This document shows positions 16,888-27,090 of a stretch of 64,000 nucleotides of DNA, piece by piece. The stretch covers positions 12,566 to 76,565 of the forward strand of contig JAZTYO010000019.1 in the NCBI GenBank assembly GCA_045636945.1. The letters run 5' to 3'. The notes under the pieces were generated by a model that saw only the letters and a program-made list of their open reading frames with translations, made no database searches and was not told where the DNA came from. The stretch's first letter is position 1. Each line of letters starts with the position of its first letter. The position numbers were made by a program, and so were the translations under genes. This stretch comes from UMGS172 sp045636945 (lineage in GTDB: Bacteria; Bacillota; Clostridia; Oscillospirales; Acutalibacteraceae).

Positions 16888-19614
16888 ATGGGTTTACTTC
16901 AAAAACTTTTCGGAAATTACAGTGAAAAGGAAATCAAGCGTATAAGACCTTTGCAGGAGCAGGTTTTGTCGTTGGAAGAAAAATATGCCGCAATGAGCGA
17001 CGACGAACTTAAGGGTATGACCGAAAGACTTAAAGCACAGCTTAAAGAGGGCAAGCCGTTGGATGCGATCTTGCCCGATGCTTTTGCCGTTTGCCGAGAG
17101 GCAAGTTGGCGTGTGCTTTCGATGAAACACTTTCCCGTTCAGATTCTTGGCGGTATTATACTGCACCAAGGCCGTATCAGTGAGATGCGTACCGGTGAAG
17201 GTAAGACCCTTGTTGCTACCTTGCCTGCATACCTTAACGCCTTGACCGAAAAGGGTGTTCATATTGTCACGGTCAACGATTATCTTGCCCGTCGCGACAG
17301 CGAATGGATGGGTAAGGTTTACAGCTTCTTAGGCCTTTCCGTTGGACTTGTTGTTCCCGGTATGTCCAACGAGGAGAAAAAGGCTGCATACAATGCTGAT
17401 ATTACCTACTGCACCAATAACGAGCTTGGCTTCGACTACCTTCGTGACAATATGGTTATTTACAAGGAACAGAGGGTACAGAGAGGTCACAATTTTGCCA
17501 TCGTTGACGAGGTCGACTCTATCCTCATTGATGAGGCGAGAACTCCTCTTATCATTTCGGGCAAGGGTGATAAATCGTCCGACCTTTATGTTTCGGCTAA
17601 CAAGTTTGCTCGTTCGTTAAAATGTGTCCGTATTCGTGAAACCGACGATAAAAAGACCGATGCAGAGCAGAATATCGACGGCGATTACGTTGTCGACGAA
17701 AAGGCCAAAACCTGTACCTTGACCCCTCAGGGTGTTGAAAAGGCTGAGGCTTACTTTAACATTGAAAACCTTAACGACCCCGAAAATATAACCGTTTCGC
17801 ATCATATTCAGCAGGCAATCCGTGCCTACGGTATTATGAAGCGTGACGTCGACTACGTTGTTAAGGATGGCGAGGTGCTTATCGTTGACGAGTTTACAGG
17901 TCGTATTATGTACGGACGTCGTTACAACGAAGGCTTGCATCAGGCTATCGAGGCCAAGGAAGGTGTCAAAATCGCCCACGAGTCGAGAACCCTTGCAACC
18001 ATTACTTTTCAGAATTTCTTCCGTTTGTACGACAAGCTTTCGGGTATGACGGGTACTGCTATGACCGAGGAAACCGAGTTCCAGCAGATATATAAGCTTG
18101 ACGTTGTTGAAATTCCGACCAATAAGCCCGTTATCCGTGAGGATATGGATGACGTTATCTATAAGACCGAGAGGGCAAAGTTCAATGCCGTTATCGAAAA
18201 CATTGTTGAGTGCCACGAAAAGGGTCAGCCTGTGCTGGTTGGTACAATTTCTATTGAGAAATCCGAGGCTTTAAGTGCTTTACTTCGCAAGAAAGGCATC
18301 AAGCACAACGTCCTCAATGCAAAATACCACGACAAGGAAGCCGAGATTATCGCTCAGGCAGGTAAGTTCGGTGCCGTTACCATTGCCACCAATATGGCAG
18401 GACGTGGTACCGATATTATGCTTGGCGGTAATGCCGAGTACCTTGCAAAATCCGAACTTCGCAAATTGGGTTATTCCGAGGAACTTATTTCGGCGGCCAC
18501 CGGTTTTGCCGAAACCGACGATGCCGATATTTTGAGGGCTCGTGAGGAGTATCATAAGTTCCATAATGAGTTCAAGGCCGAAATCGAGCCCGAAGCCGAA
18601 AAGGTTCGCGAGGTAGGCGGATTGTTTATTATAGGTACCGAACGTCACGAGTCCAGACGTATCGACAATCAGTTGAGAGGTCGTGCAGGTCGTCAGGGAG
18701 ACCCCGGCGCAAGCCGTTTCTTCGTATCGCTTGAGGATGACCTTATGCGACTTTTCGGCGGAGAGCGTATCTATAATATGATGAACATGCTGAGGGTCGA
18801 CGAGAATATGCCTATCGAAACGGGTATACTCACAAAGTCTATCGAAAGTGCTCAGCAACGTATTGAGGGACGCAACTTCGGTATCCGTAAGAACGTACTT
18901 GATTACGACGACGTTATGAACAAACAGCGTGAGCTTATCTACACACAGCGTAACCGTGTGCTTGACGGTGAGGATATCAAGGATACCGTCCGCAAGATGG
19001 TAAGCGATACCATTGAGTCGGCTGTCGGCACCTATCTTACAACCGACATTCCCGATGATTGGAATCTTGACGGTTTGAGAGATTATTTCCGCGGTTGGCT
19101 TTGCGGTGAGAACGACCTTAAATTCACCGTTGAAGAGCTTAATAAGGTTGACCGCGACGATATCACCGAGCAGTTAAAGACCAAGGCTGAGGAATTGCTT
19201 GACCGCAAGGAAGAGGAGTACGGCTCTGAGCTTATGCGTGAGATTGAACGTGTAATGCTTCTCAGAAGCGTTGATACCCATTGGATGGACCATATCGATG
19301 CAATGGATGAACTCAGACAAGGTATCGGTCTTCGTGCCTACGGTCAGCATAACCCTGTTGTCGAATACCGTAACGAGGGTTATGATATGTTCAGTGCTAT
19401 GACCGATTCTATCCGTGAGGATACCACCAAAATGGTCATCTGTGCGAGGGTTCGCCGTAAGGATGAGGAGCCTAAACGCGAAAAGGTTGCCGAAGAGGAA
19501 AAGACCGACAAGAATACCACCGTCAGAGGTAAGGGTGTTGTCAGCAAAAATGCTCCCTGCCCCTGCGGAAGCGGTCTTAAATACAAGCGTTGCTGTGGAA
19601 AGGATATAGACTGA
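16888..19614 (+). CDS. secA: Preprotein translocase ATPase SecA
   Basis: 908-residue motor ATPase that drives preproteins through SecYEG. Walker A MRTGEGKTLV at about residue 100, DEVDSILIDEARTPLI Walker B region, preprotein cross-linking domain, ATNMAGRGTDIMLGG, GRAGRQGDPGASRF, and the helical scaffold/wing. The C-terminus has the zinc motif CPCGSGLKYKRCCG used for SecB/ribosome contacts in many bacteria. Start at ATG 16888 after AAGGAGA. The stop overlaps the next gene (TGATG). Confidence 0.99.
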   Translation: MGLLQKLFGNYSEKEIKRIRPLQEQVLSLEEKYAAMSDDELKGMTERLKAQLKEGKPLDAILPDAFAVCREASWRVLSMKHFPVQILGGIILHQGRISEMRTGEGKTLVATLPAYLNALTEKGVHIVTVNDYLARRDSEWMGKVYSFLGLSVGLVVPGMSNEEKKAAYNADITYCTNNELGFDYLRDNMVIYKEQRVQRGHNFAIVDEVDSILIDEARTPLIISGKGDKSSDLYVSANKFARSLKCVRIRETDDKKTDAEQNIDGDYVVDEKAKTCTLTPQGVEKAEAYFNIENLNDPENITVSHHIQQAIRAYGIMKRDVDYVVKDGEVLIVDEFTGRIMYGRRYNEGLHQAIEAKEGVKIAHESRTLATITFQNFFRLYDKLSGMTGTAMTEETEFQQIYKLDVVEIPTNKPVIREDMDDVIYKTERAKFNAVIENIVECHEKGQPVLVGTISIEKSEALSALLRKKGIKHNVLNAKYHDKEAEIIAQAGKFGAVTIATNMAGRGTDIMLGGNAEYLAKSELRKLGYSEELISAATGFAETDDADILRAREEYHKFHNEFKAEIEPEAEKVREVGGLFIIGTERHESRRIDNQLRGRAGRQGDPGASRFFVSLEDDLMRLFGGERIYNMMNMLRVDENMPIETGILTKSIESAQQRIEGRNFGIRKNVLDYDDVMNKQRELIYTQRNRVLDGEDIKDTVRKMVSDTIESAVGTYLTTDIPDDWNLDGLRDYFRGWLCGENDLKFTVEELNKVDRDDITEQLKTKAEELLDRKEEEYGSELMREIERVMLLRSVDTHWMDHIDAMDELRQGIGLRAYGQHNPVVEYRNEGYDMFSAMTDSIREDTTKMVICARVRRKDEEPKREKVAEEEKTDKNTTVRGKGVVSKNAPCPCGSGLKYKRCCGKDID

Positions 19615-20240
19615 TGCATATTCCGTCAGGTGTTTCCCAAAGTGTTGAGATTCTGTCATTCCAAGAGGCGTTGGATGAAGAAAATACGGCACAGCACGAT
19701 TATGATGCAACCAAGTGGCTGTACGTTCCGTGCAAGTATTCCGAGTACCGTTATATATTGGGGACAAGAGGCAAGAATCCGCTTATTTGCATTGGTATAA
19801 ACCCCTCGACTGCCGAGCCCGACAACCTTGACAATACGCTCAAAAGTGTAGAGCGTATTGCGATACATAACGGCTATGACTCGTTTATAATGTTCAACGT
19901 TTATCCTCAAAGGGCTACCAATCCCGATGATATGGACCCCAATTTTAATTCACTTATGCACGAGGAAAATATGAAGGCGTTTGAGTATATTCTGTCGTCT
20001 TACGGTGACGGCTTGAAACCTGCTGTATGGGCTGCCTGGGGTACTATAATCGAAAAACGTCCGTATTTAAAGGATTGCGTTAAGGATATGATTGTCCGAG
20101 GTGAGAGGTTTGGTGCAGTGTGGTACACCGCAGGTGCAAGGTCCAAGGCCAAAGGCCACCCGCATCATCCGTTGTACTTGAAGAAAGACAGTACGACCGA
20201 CCGTTTTGAGGATATACTTCAATATCTTGATAGTTTGTAA
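19614..20240 (+). CDS. DUF1643 domain protein
   Basis: 208-residue soluble protein of the DUF1643 family, recognised by ICIGINPSTAEPDNLDNTLKS-like and MFNVYPQRATNPDDM segments followed by WAAWGTIIEKR. Its biochemical role is unknown; the fold is reminiscent of uracil-DNA-glycosylase-like proteins. The ATG at 19614 overlaps the secA stop; the in-frame ATG at 19638 is less likely. Coupling to secA may be just a shared transcript, as nothing ties it to secretion. Confidence 0.82.
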   Translation: MHIPSGVSQSVEILSFQEALDEENTAQHDYDATKWLYVPCKYSEYRYILGTRGKNPLICIGINPSTAEPDNLDNTLKSVERIAIHNGYDSFIMFNVYPQRATNPDDMDPNFNSLMHEENMKAFEYILSSYGDGLKPAVWAAWGTIIEKRPYLKDCVKDMIVRGERFGAVWYTAGARSKAKGHPHHPLYLKKDSTTDRFEDILQYLDSL

Positions 20241-20246
20241 CAAATT

Positions 20247-20284
20247 AAAAACGGAGACGCTTCTGTATGAAGTGTCTCCGTTTT
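20247..20284. terminator. Bidirectional terminator between DUF1643 and LTA synthase genes
   Basis: Stem ACGGAGAC (20251-20258) / GTCTCCGT (20274-20281) with inner CTTC/GAAG pairing and flanking A-run/T-run; it can end both convergent transcripts. Confidence 0.9.
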
Positions 20285-20296
20285 GCTTATATCATA

Positions 20297-22639
20297 TTAT
20301 TTCTTTTTGTTTTCACTGTCATTTTTTTGAGTGTTATCCTTAGATTTTGACTGCTTGAATATAAAGACGGCGGCAGTCGAGGCAACCATTAACGCAAGGC
20401 CTGCTATGATAATGGCTATTGATGTTGAAAGCTTAAAGCCAACTTTTTCATACACTATTTGTTGTTCTGACGAATCACCGTCGGCAGGATTTTCTAAGGG
20501 ACTGCTTTCCGAGGCGTCTGACGTTGTTTCGTCAGAGGTGCTTTCGGCAGAGGAATCGACGGGATCTTCAACAGGAGGTGCTTCCTCTGCACCGCCGACG
20601 AGATAGTAGTTACTGCTACTCAAAACTTTACCGCCGTCGGCTACCTGAGCAACCGTTATACGGTCACCCGTAGTTAATTCTACTGAATCCTCGGTCATAA
20701 GAGTGAAATTATCAATAAACACAGTGTTAACATTACTGTTGTTGACCTGTATCCTACTATATTCGGTGAACCATTCACCTGTAACCGTCAAAGTGCCGTC
20801 TTCTTCATTAACCACAACGTCGGTGAGGTTAATATCTTTAACACCTAACTTAAGCTCGGTAGTCTTGTAAAAGTAATCGTTTCCGCCGAAGGCATACTTG
20901 TTACCGTACAGCATATCGTACTCGATGGTGCGAAGCCAATCGGAATAGAAGGTAGCGTCCTTGTAATTCTGATGCACCTTGGTCAGCATACCGTCGTCAT
21001 AGCCCAAAAGCCCCATAATATGAGCCGATATCTGATATGCGGGAATATCGCTGTTCTTTTTTTCAAGACCGAAATTATCCCAAATTACGTATTCGGTTGC
21101 AAAAAGGTCTCTGCCTTCAAGGTCGTCAGCCGAAATCTCAAAACTTGGGAGATGGTCGCCAAACATAACAACGACGGTGCGTTCATCTCTTTTTTGCAAC
21201 GATGCCAAAAGCTCGCCTATAAAACGGTCAACCTCGTACAACTGATTAATATAGTACTTGAACTCTCGGTTGACATCCTCATCGTCGCTGAAGCCTGTGG
21301 CATCAATTATAAAGTCATCTTCATATTCCGAGGGGTATTTTCCGTGTCCTTGGACTGTAATGGTATAGATTACGTCGGAATCGTCCGACGAATCAAGACA
21401 GTCGTTTATGCAACCGAGCAAAACGTCATCCTTTGCCCAACCGCCGACGGTATAATTTACATCTTGCATATGCTCGAGGGCAGTAAATGTATCAAAACCG
21501 AGGTTGGCAAAAACACGGTCACGGTCGTAGAAAATGGCTGTGTTGTTGTGTATTGCGTGGGTTTTGTAGCCGTGATTCTTGAGGTTGTAGCAAATGCTTT
21601 CGCAAGGACTGTTCTGCAAAACCGTTTTGTAAGGGTACTCACCCATACCGAAGTGGTTAAGCGACATACCCGAAATTACCTCAAACTCGGTATTTGCCGT
21701 ACCTGCACCGATTGAAGGCACACCCAAATATCCCGAGGAATAGTTGTTGTGAAGTGCCGTAAAATTAGGAATCGGGTTTTCCGAAAATTCAACCTTTGAA
21801 AGGTGGTTTACGTCAAAGAAGGTTTCCAACTGAATAAAAATAACGTTGGGGGATTGCTCGCCGTTCTGCACGAACTCGGCTTGTTCCTTTATGGCAGTAT
21901 TTTTGTCAGCGGCATTGTTTACACTTTCTATAATGTTGTTAAGGTCAAGCTCGTTATAAACCTCGGGTTTATCGATGCCCGTATCAAAAACACTACACAA
22001 GAAGCAATAGTTGAAACCGTAGTTTTTGTAGGCGTTTGCAAGGTTTTTAGTGTGCTCCGACAGAAGTATGCCCGAAGCACGGAAGGACAAAAGGCTGACT
22101 GTTAAAACTGCGGCATACAGTACCGATGCAATCGATTCCTTCAAATAATTGACCTTTAGCTTGGGGAGCTTGAAAAAGAGTATTCCCAAAGCCACCAACG
22201 CTGCGAGAATAACAACAACTATAAGTGCTATTTCAAAGGTGTTGAGGTATTTTGTGATAAGACTTATTTTAACAATCTGAAGGTCAGCACCCTCCAAAGG
22301 TGTAACTCTCATAGATAATAAGACACAGTTGGCAATGCCGAAGCCTAAAAACAGAGCACCGAAGAAGCAATAGAAGAACAATTTCCTTTTGGAAAGAGAG
22401 GAGATTGCCATTACGGTTGTGATTATTAAAGCGTTGAAAAGAAATGGCAAAGGGCTTTCGACAACGTGCAGACAACCGCCCGAAAATGAATGACGGTGTA
22501 AGCATTCTATTATAAAATTGAGGACAAGACCCAAAACCAGACACAAAAGCCAGGTGTGGCTTCCAATAAGCGAAAAGGCAATCTTGATATATTTCCAAAG
22601 CCCTTGTCCTATTCGTTTAGATGTGCCTTTAAAATCCAT
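20297..22639 (-). CDS. LTA synthase family sulfatase-fold membrane protein with C-terminal anchor
   Basis: 780-residue alkaline-phosphatase-superfamily protein like LtaS/phosphoglycerol transferases, which build polyglycerol-phosphate on the outer face of the membrane. Five N-terminal helices (residues ~29-190) precede the extracellular enzyme domain (~260-560). Metal/catalytic residues fit: Glu272 in QLETFFD, nucleophile Thr314 in GAGTANTEFE, and GDH (494-496) in VVMFGDHLPSF. Unusually, an added beta-rich domain, a Ser/Thr/Glu-rich linker (around 690-730) and a final transmembrane helix with a Lys-rich tail follow. Start at ATG 22639, with GAGGTG six bases upstream, rather than GTG 22648. 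Polymer product is inferred. Confidence 0.9.
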   Translation of the reverse strand: MDFKGTSKRIGQGLWKYIKIAFSLIGSHTWLLCLVLGLVLNFIIECLHRHSFSGGCLHVVESPLPFLFNALIITTVMAISSLSKRKLFFYCFFGALFLGFGIANCVLLSMRVTPLEGADLQIVKISLITKYLNTFEIALIVVVILAALVALGILFFKLPKLKVNYLKESIASVLYAAVLTVSLLSFRASGILLSEHTKNLANAYKNYGFNYCFLCSVFDTGIDKPEVYNELDLNNIIESVNNAADKNTAIKEQAEFVQNGEQSPNVIFIQLETFFDVNHLSKVEFSENPIPNFTALHNNYSSGYLGVPSIGAGTANTEFEVISGMSLNHFGMGEYPYKTVLQNSPCESICYNLKNHGYKTHAIHNNTAIFYDRDRVFANLGFDTFTALEHMQDVNYTVGGWAKDDVLLGCINDCLDSSDDSDVIYTITVQGHGKYPSEYEDDFIIDATGFSDDEDVNREFKYYINQLYEVDRFIGELLASLQKRDERTVVVMFGDHLPSFEISADDLEGRDLFATEYVIWDNFGLEKKNSDIPAYQISAHIMGLLGYDDGMLTKVHQNYKDATFYSDWLRTIEYDMLYGNKYAFGGNDYFYKTTELKLGVKDINLTDVVVNEEDGTLTVTGEWFTEYSRIQVNNSNVNTVFIDNFTLMTEDSVELTTGDRITVAQVADGGKVLSSSNYYLVGGAEEAPPVEDPVDSSAESTSDETTSDASESSPLENPADGDSSEQQIVYEKVGFKLSTSIAIIIAGLALMVASTAAVFIFKQSKSKDNTQKNDSENKKK

Positions 22640-22693
22640 CGAGTTCACCTCACAATCACCAAAATATTACAATTATAACAATCATTAAATCGT

Positions 22694-22722
22694 ATTGTAG
22701 CACAAACCGACCGAATTTTCAA
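22694..22722 (-). promoter_or_regulatory. Predicted promoter of the LTA synthase gene
   Basis: Minus-strand TTGAAA (22717-22722), 17-bp spacer, TACAAT (22694-22699), about 55 bp before the start. Confidence 0.7.
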
Positions 22723-22803
22723 TGAATGATTTGTAACTTTATTGTAATACCGATTTATTTTGCCGTTATTTGCGATAAATTATGAAAAATTAGGCTTTAG
22801 GTC

Positions 22804-22832
22804 TTTAAAATTTCGATTTGATGTGATAAAAT
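22804..22832 (+). promoter_or_regulatory. Predicted promoter of the ABC-F/HAD/MATE operon
   Basis: TTTAAA (22804-22809), 17-bp spacer, TAAAAT (22827-22832), 33 bp before the ABC-F start codon. Confidence 0.55.
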
Positions 22833-22865
22833 AATTATTTAGAATTTTAAACTTTGGAGAGAAAA

Positions 22866-24749
22866 ATGCTTTTAAGTGTCAGCGGACTTTCAAAGTCCTT
22901 CGGTGACAATTTACTTTTTGAGAACATCGGGTTCGATATCGAGTCCGATAATATTGTCGGTCTTATCGGCGGCAACGGCTGCGGTAAGACCACACTTTTT
23001 CGCATAATTTCGGGTGAAGAATTGCCCGATACGGGAGGTGTTGTCCGCAAAAGCGGTGTTACCGTCGGCGTACTTAATCAGCATGCTTGTCAAGGCTCGC
23101 AAAAAACGGCTTATCACGAGGCTTTGTCGGTATTTGATGAGTTGTTGAGGTTGGAGGACGAGTTATCCGGTGTCACCTTGCGCCTTGAAACTGACCAAAG
23201 CACCGAGCTTATCGAACGTCACCATTTCCTGCGTGAAAGGTTTGAGGCAATGGGTGGTTTGACCTTCCATGCCCGTACAAAATCGGCATTAATGGGTCTT
23301 GGCTTCTCGGAAGAGGAATTGGCACTTACCATTCCGTCATTATCGGGTGGACAACGTTCAAAAATAGAATTATGTAAACTGCTTTTGTCGGCACCCGATG
23401 TCATTCTCCTTGACGAGCCGACCAACCACCTTGACATCGATGCCATCGAATGGCTTGACGGATATATCAAAACCTGCAAAAAGGCTGTTATTATAATTTC
23501 GCACGACCGATTTTTCCTCGACCGTGTTGCCAACCGCATTTTTGAAATGGAAAATCACAAGTTGTATTGCTGTGACGGCAACTATACTAAGTATCAGAAG
23601 GTCAAAGAGGAGCGAAAGCTCACCATTCAGCGCAACTACGACAACACAATGCGTGAGGTGGGGAGAATTGAACGTATAATCGAGCAACAACGCCGTTGGA
23701 ACCGCGAAAAGAACATAAAAACTGCCGAAAGCAAGCAAAAACAGATTGACCGTTTGCTCAAGGACCTTGAAATTCCCGATAGTGAAAGGGAAGGGATGAG
23801 CCTTTCGTTTTCGTCGGCAGTCCGTAGCGGCGATGAGGTGTTGAGTGCCGAAAATCTTTCAATGAGCTTTGACGGCAGAACGCTGTACCGCGGTGTTTCA
23901 CTTGACATCCGTCGTGGTGACCGTGTGTTCATAATTGGACCAAACGGTTGCGGAAAAACCACACTTTTAAAGCAACTTTTCGACAAGACCCAGACCGAGT
24001 ACGGTGTCGGTGTTTCGGTGGGATATTTTGACCAGCATCAACGTGACCTTTACCTAAATAAAACAATATTCCAGCAGCTTCGTGACGATTATCCCACAAT
24101 GGGTGACACGGCGCTGAGAAGTGCCTTGGCGTTGTTCCTTTTTAAGGGCGATGAGGTTTTTGAAACGATAGAAACACTTTCGGGTGGCGAAAGGGCAAGG
24201 GTTGCTCTTTGCCGATTGATGTTAAAGCACAACAATCTTCTTTTGTTGGACGAGCCCACCAACCACCTCGACCTTGAATCACGCGAGGTGTTGGAGGAGG
24301 CTTTGGACGGCTTTGACGGAACACTTTTGTGTGTATCGCACGACCGTTATCTCATCAACCGTCTGGCGTCCAAGGTGGTTTATTTTGAAAACGGCACCGT
24401 CAAGATTTTGGACGGTAACTACGATAAATATTTAGAGATGCGTGAGGTTCAGTCGGCACCTAAAGTCGAAAAAACGGCATCGCAGAACAAGAACGAATAC
24501 CTCCGTAAAAAGGAACAGGCTTCTCATTTGCGTAAGCTGAAAACTGCCTTTTCAAAATGCGAGCAGGAGATAGTCGAAACCGAAAGCCTGTTGGACGAGG
24601 TCAATACACAGTTGTCCTCGGACGAGGTGGTTGCCGACTATGAAAAGGTTGCCGAACTTTCGCAAAAAGCCGATGAACTCAACACAAAATTGGAGGAACT
24701 GATGTTCCAATGGGAAAACTTGGGAGCCGAGTTGGAGGCGTTGGAATGA
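22866..24749 (+). CDS. ABC-F family ATPase
   Basis: 627-residue soluble protein with two ABC ATPase domains and no membrane segment: Walker A GGNGCGKTT (~residue 36) and GPNGCGKTT (~360), signatures LSGGQRSK and LSGGERAR, Walker B VILLDEPTNHLD and LLLLDEPTNHLD. The inter-domain linker (KVKEERKLTIQRN onward) and a C-terminal coiled coil (~530-625) are as in ribosome-acting ABC-F proteins; some members protect ribosomes from antibiotics, others are housekeeping translation factors. I use ATG 22866 with GGAGAG five bases upstream. Stop overlaps the HAD gene (ATGA). Confidence 0.93.
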   Translation: MLLSVSGLSKSFGDNLLFENIGFDIESDNIVGLIGGNGCGKTTLFRIISGEELPDTGGVVRKSGVTVGVLNQHACQGSQKTAYHEALSVFDELLRLEDELSGVTLRLETDQSTELIERHHFLRERFEAMGGLTFHARTKSALMGLGFSEEELALTIPSLSGGQRSKIELCKLLLSAPDVILLDEPTNHLDIDAIEWLDGYIKTCKKAVIIISHDRFFLDRVANRIFEMENHKLYCCDGNYTKYQKVKEERKLTIQRNYDNTMREVGRIERIIEQQRRWNREKNIKTAESKQKQIDRLLKDLEIPDSEREGMSLSFSSAVRSGDEVLSAENLSMSFDGRTLYRGVSLDIRRGDRVFIIGPNGCGKTTLLKQLFDKTQTEYGVGVSVGYFDQHQRDLYLNKTIFQQLRDDYPTMGDTALRSALALFLFKGDEVFETIETLSGGERARVALCRLMLKHNNLLLLDEPTNHLDLESREVLEEALDGFDGTLLCVSHDRYLINRLASKVVYFENGTVKILDGNYDKYLEMREVQSAPKVEKTASQNKNEYLRKKEQASHLRKLKTAFSKCEQEIVETESLLDEVNTQLSSDEVVADYEKVAELSQKADELNTKLEELMFQWENLGAELEALE

Positions 24750-25573
24750 AAACGCTATATGTAACCGACCTTGACGGAACCTTGTTCGATTCAAACGGTC
24801 ATTTATCCGAGTTTTCACAGAAAGCCTTGAACGAACTCATTGCAAGCGGAATGAATTTCACCGTTGCAACGGCACGTTCGGTTTCCTCGGCGGCAGGGTT
24901 GCTTGACGGGTTGAATCTGAAGATTCCCGCTGTTATGATGAATGGTGTTTTCTTGACCGATGTGCCAACGCAGAAACATGTTTATGTAAATCAAATTCCA
25001 AAAGAACTTGCCGAGAAAATTATTGACGTTTTTATAGCCAACGGACGTCCGCCGTTTGTTTATACCTTCAACGGTGAGTATATCGAAACCGAGTTTACCG
25101 AGCTTAAAAACGACTATGAACGTCAGTTTGTTGCCAAACGTCAGAAGCTTTACCGCCGTTTTGAAAAGGTTGATGACTACACCGTAAACGGCAATACGGT
25201 CTACATAAACGGTATTGATTACAAAGATACTATGCAGGATGTTGCCGATGGACTTATGGAGCTTGACGGAATAAAGTTTTCGCACTACCTTGATACATAC
25301 AGCGGAGATAAATATTTTGTCGAGGTATACGTCGAGTCGGCAGGTAAGTGGAATTCTATAAAACGTTTAAAGGAAATGTATGGTTTTGACCGTGTTGTGG
25401 CATTTGGCGATAACGGAAACGACGTCGAAATGCTGAAAAACGCCGATAGGGCTATCGTTGTAGGTAATGCCCAACCGATAGCAAAGCAGTATGCCGATGA
25501 GGTTATCGGCACCAACGATAACGACGGCGTTGCCAAGTATCTTATGGATTTGTTTAAAAGAGGGGAGTTATAA
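24746..25573 (+). CDS. Cof-type HAD-IIB hydrolase
   Basis: 275-residue haloacid-dehalogenase-fold phosphatase of the Cof/IIB class. Motif I DLDGTLFDSNG near the N-terminus, motif II TVATARS, the lysine loop, and motif IV VAFGDNGNDVEML near the C-terminus. Such enzymes dephosphorylate sugar phosphates, nucleotides or FMN/PLP; substrate not assignable. Start at ATG 24746, overlapping the ABC-F stop, with GGAGG eight bases upstream. MATE follows after 2 bp. Confidence 0.93.
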   Translation: MKTLYVTDLDGTLFDSNGHLSEFSQKALNELIASGMNFTVATARSVSSAAGLLDGLNLKIPAVMMNGVFLTDVPTQKHVYVNQIPKELAEKIIDVFIANGRPPFVYTFNGEYIETEFTELKNDYERQFVAKRQKLYRRFEKVDDYTVNGNTVYINGIDYKDTMQDVADGLMELDGIKFSHYLDTYSGDKYFVEVYVESAGKWNSIKRLKEMYGFDRVVAFGDNGNDVEMLKNADRAIVVGNAQPIAKQYADEVIGTNDNDGVAKYLMDLFKRGEL

Positions 25574-25575
25574 AA

Positions 25576-27021
25576 GTGGGAAATCTCAAAGCCGAAGCAG
25601 GTTATGAAGAGAAGTTCAGAAGAATGACCACCGAACCGGTTGAAAAGCTGATATTGAAATTGGCTATTCCGACCATTATCAGTATGCTGGTCACAACCTT
25701 TTATAATATGGCCGATACATATTTTGTCGGTAAAATAGGCAAGGGTATGGTTGAAGAGGCCATGATGCAGACCCGTGCTCAGGCAGCGGTCGGCGTTGTT
25801 ATGTCACTGATGGCTATCATTCAGGCCTTTGGTTTCTTTTTCGGTCATGGCTCGGGCAATTTCATCTCCCGTGCACTTGGTAAGCACGATATAAAATCGG
25901 CCGAAAAGGTGGCGTCATCAGGTTTTTGGTACGCTATGATTGTAGGCACTGTGATTGCCGCGCTTGGAATCGTGTTTGCCAAGCCGTTGGCATTGTTGCT
26001 TGGTGCTAACAGGGATTTTCTTGATTATACCGTTCAATATATGAGAATAATCCTTATCGGAACACCGATAAATATGGCCTCACTTGTTCTAAATAATCAG
26101 ATTCGTTTCCAAGGCAACGCAACATATGCAATGCTTGGTATTTCGGCAGGTGCCGTGCTGAACGTTGGTCTTGACGCTTTGTTTATCCTTGCTTGGGATA
26201 TGGAGGTTGTCGGTGCTGCGTTGGCAACCATAATCGGTCAGGCAGTCAGCTTTGTGCTTTTGTTTATAGGTACTGAGCGTTCCGATTGCGTTAAGATTCG
26301 TTTTAAAAACGTCAGATTTAACAAAAGCACTATGGGTGAAATATGCCGCGGAGGTCTGCCGTCCTTGGGTAGACAGGGACTCACGAGCGTATCTACCGCT
26401 TGCCTTAACCATATGGCAGGTGTTTACGGTGCGGTGGCTTATCCGCTGATTGCAACCGCCGCTACATCGGCCGTTGCCGCAATGTCGGTGGTCAGCCGCA
26501 TTATGATGTTTGCCGCGTCAACGCTTATCGGCTTCGGTCAGGGCTTCCAGCCCGTTTGTGGTTTCAACTACGGTGCAGGACTTTACAGCCGAGTTAAAAA
26601 GTCGTTCTGGTTCTGTGTTAAGGTAGCGGTCGGCTTTATACTTGTTATTGCCGTTCCGGTTTACCTTTTATCCGAAAACGTTGTTTCTTTGTTTCGCGAT
26701 AATGACCCGATAGCGTTGGAAATCGGAACAAGGGCTATGCAATGGCAGATTATAACCCTACCCGTTATGACCTGGGTGGTTATGAGTAATATGATGCTTC
26801 AGACTATGGGTCGTGTTTTCAGTGCAACGATACTTTCAATTTCAAGAAACGGTTTGTCGTTTATCCCTGCGGTGCTGATTTTGCCGTTTATTTTCGAACT
26901 TGACGGTGTTTTGCTGGCACAACCTGTGGCCGATATTGTAGCACTGATTATGGCAATTCCGTTCACCGTAAAGGTCCTAAAAGAACTGTCCGAGGGTGAT
27001 AAACCTCTTAAATTAGAGTAA
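25576..27021 (+). CDS. MATE family efflux transporter
   Basis: 481-residue 12-helix antiporter of the multidrug and toxic compound extrusion family (DinF/NorM-like, Na+ or H+ driven). TEPVEKLILKLAIPTIISMLVTTFYNMADTYFVG, split here as the N-terminal helix 1 and NMADTYFVG, and the second-half GFGQGFQPVCGFNYGA block are typical. GTG start at 25576 with AGGGGAG eight bases upstream. It is third in a tight three-gene operon with ABC-F and HAD proteins; a drug-response role is possible but not shown. Confidence 0.93.
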   Translation: MGNLKAEAGYEEKFRRMTTEPVEKLILKLAIPTIISMLVTTFYNMADTYFVGKIGKGMVEEAMMQTRAQAAVGVVMSLMAIIQAFGFFFGHGSGNFISRALGKHDIKSAEKVASSGFWYAMIVGTVIAALGIVFAKPLALLLGANRDFLDYTVQYMRIILIGTPINMASLVLNNQIRFQGNATYAMLGISAGAVLNVGLDALFILAWDMEVVGAALATIIGQAVSFVLLFIGTERSDCVKIRFKNVRFNKSTMGEICRGGLPSLGRQGLTSVSTACLNHMAGVYGAVAYPLIATAATSAVAAMSVVSRIMMFAASTLIGFGQGFQPVCGFNYGAGLYSRVKKSFWFCVKVAVGFILVIAVPVYLLSENVVSLFRDNDPIALEIGTRAMQWQIITLPVMTWVVMSNMMLQTMGRVFSATILSISRNGLSFIPAVLILPFIFELDGVLLAQPVADIVALIMAIPFTVKVLKELSEGDKPLKLE

Positions 27022-27090
27022 TCCGACCAAATTGTTGCAATTTTACCATAAAATTTGTCAAAAAAATAACGAATTTTTTTAACTTTACTA

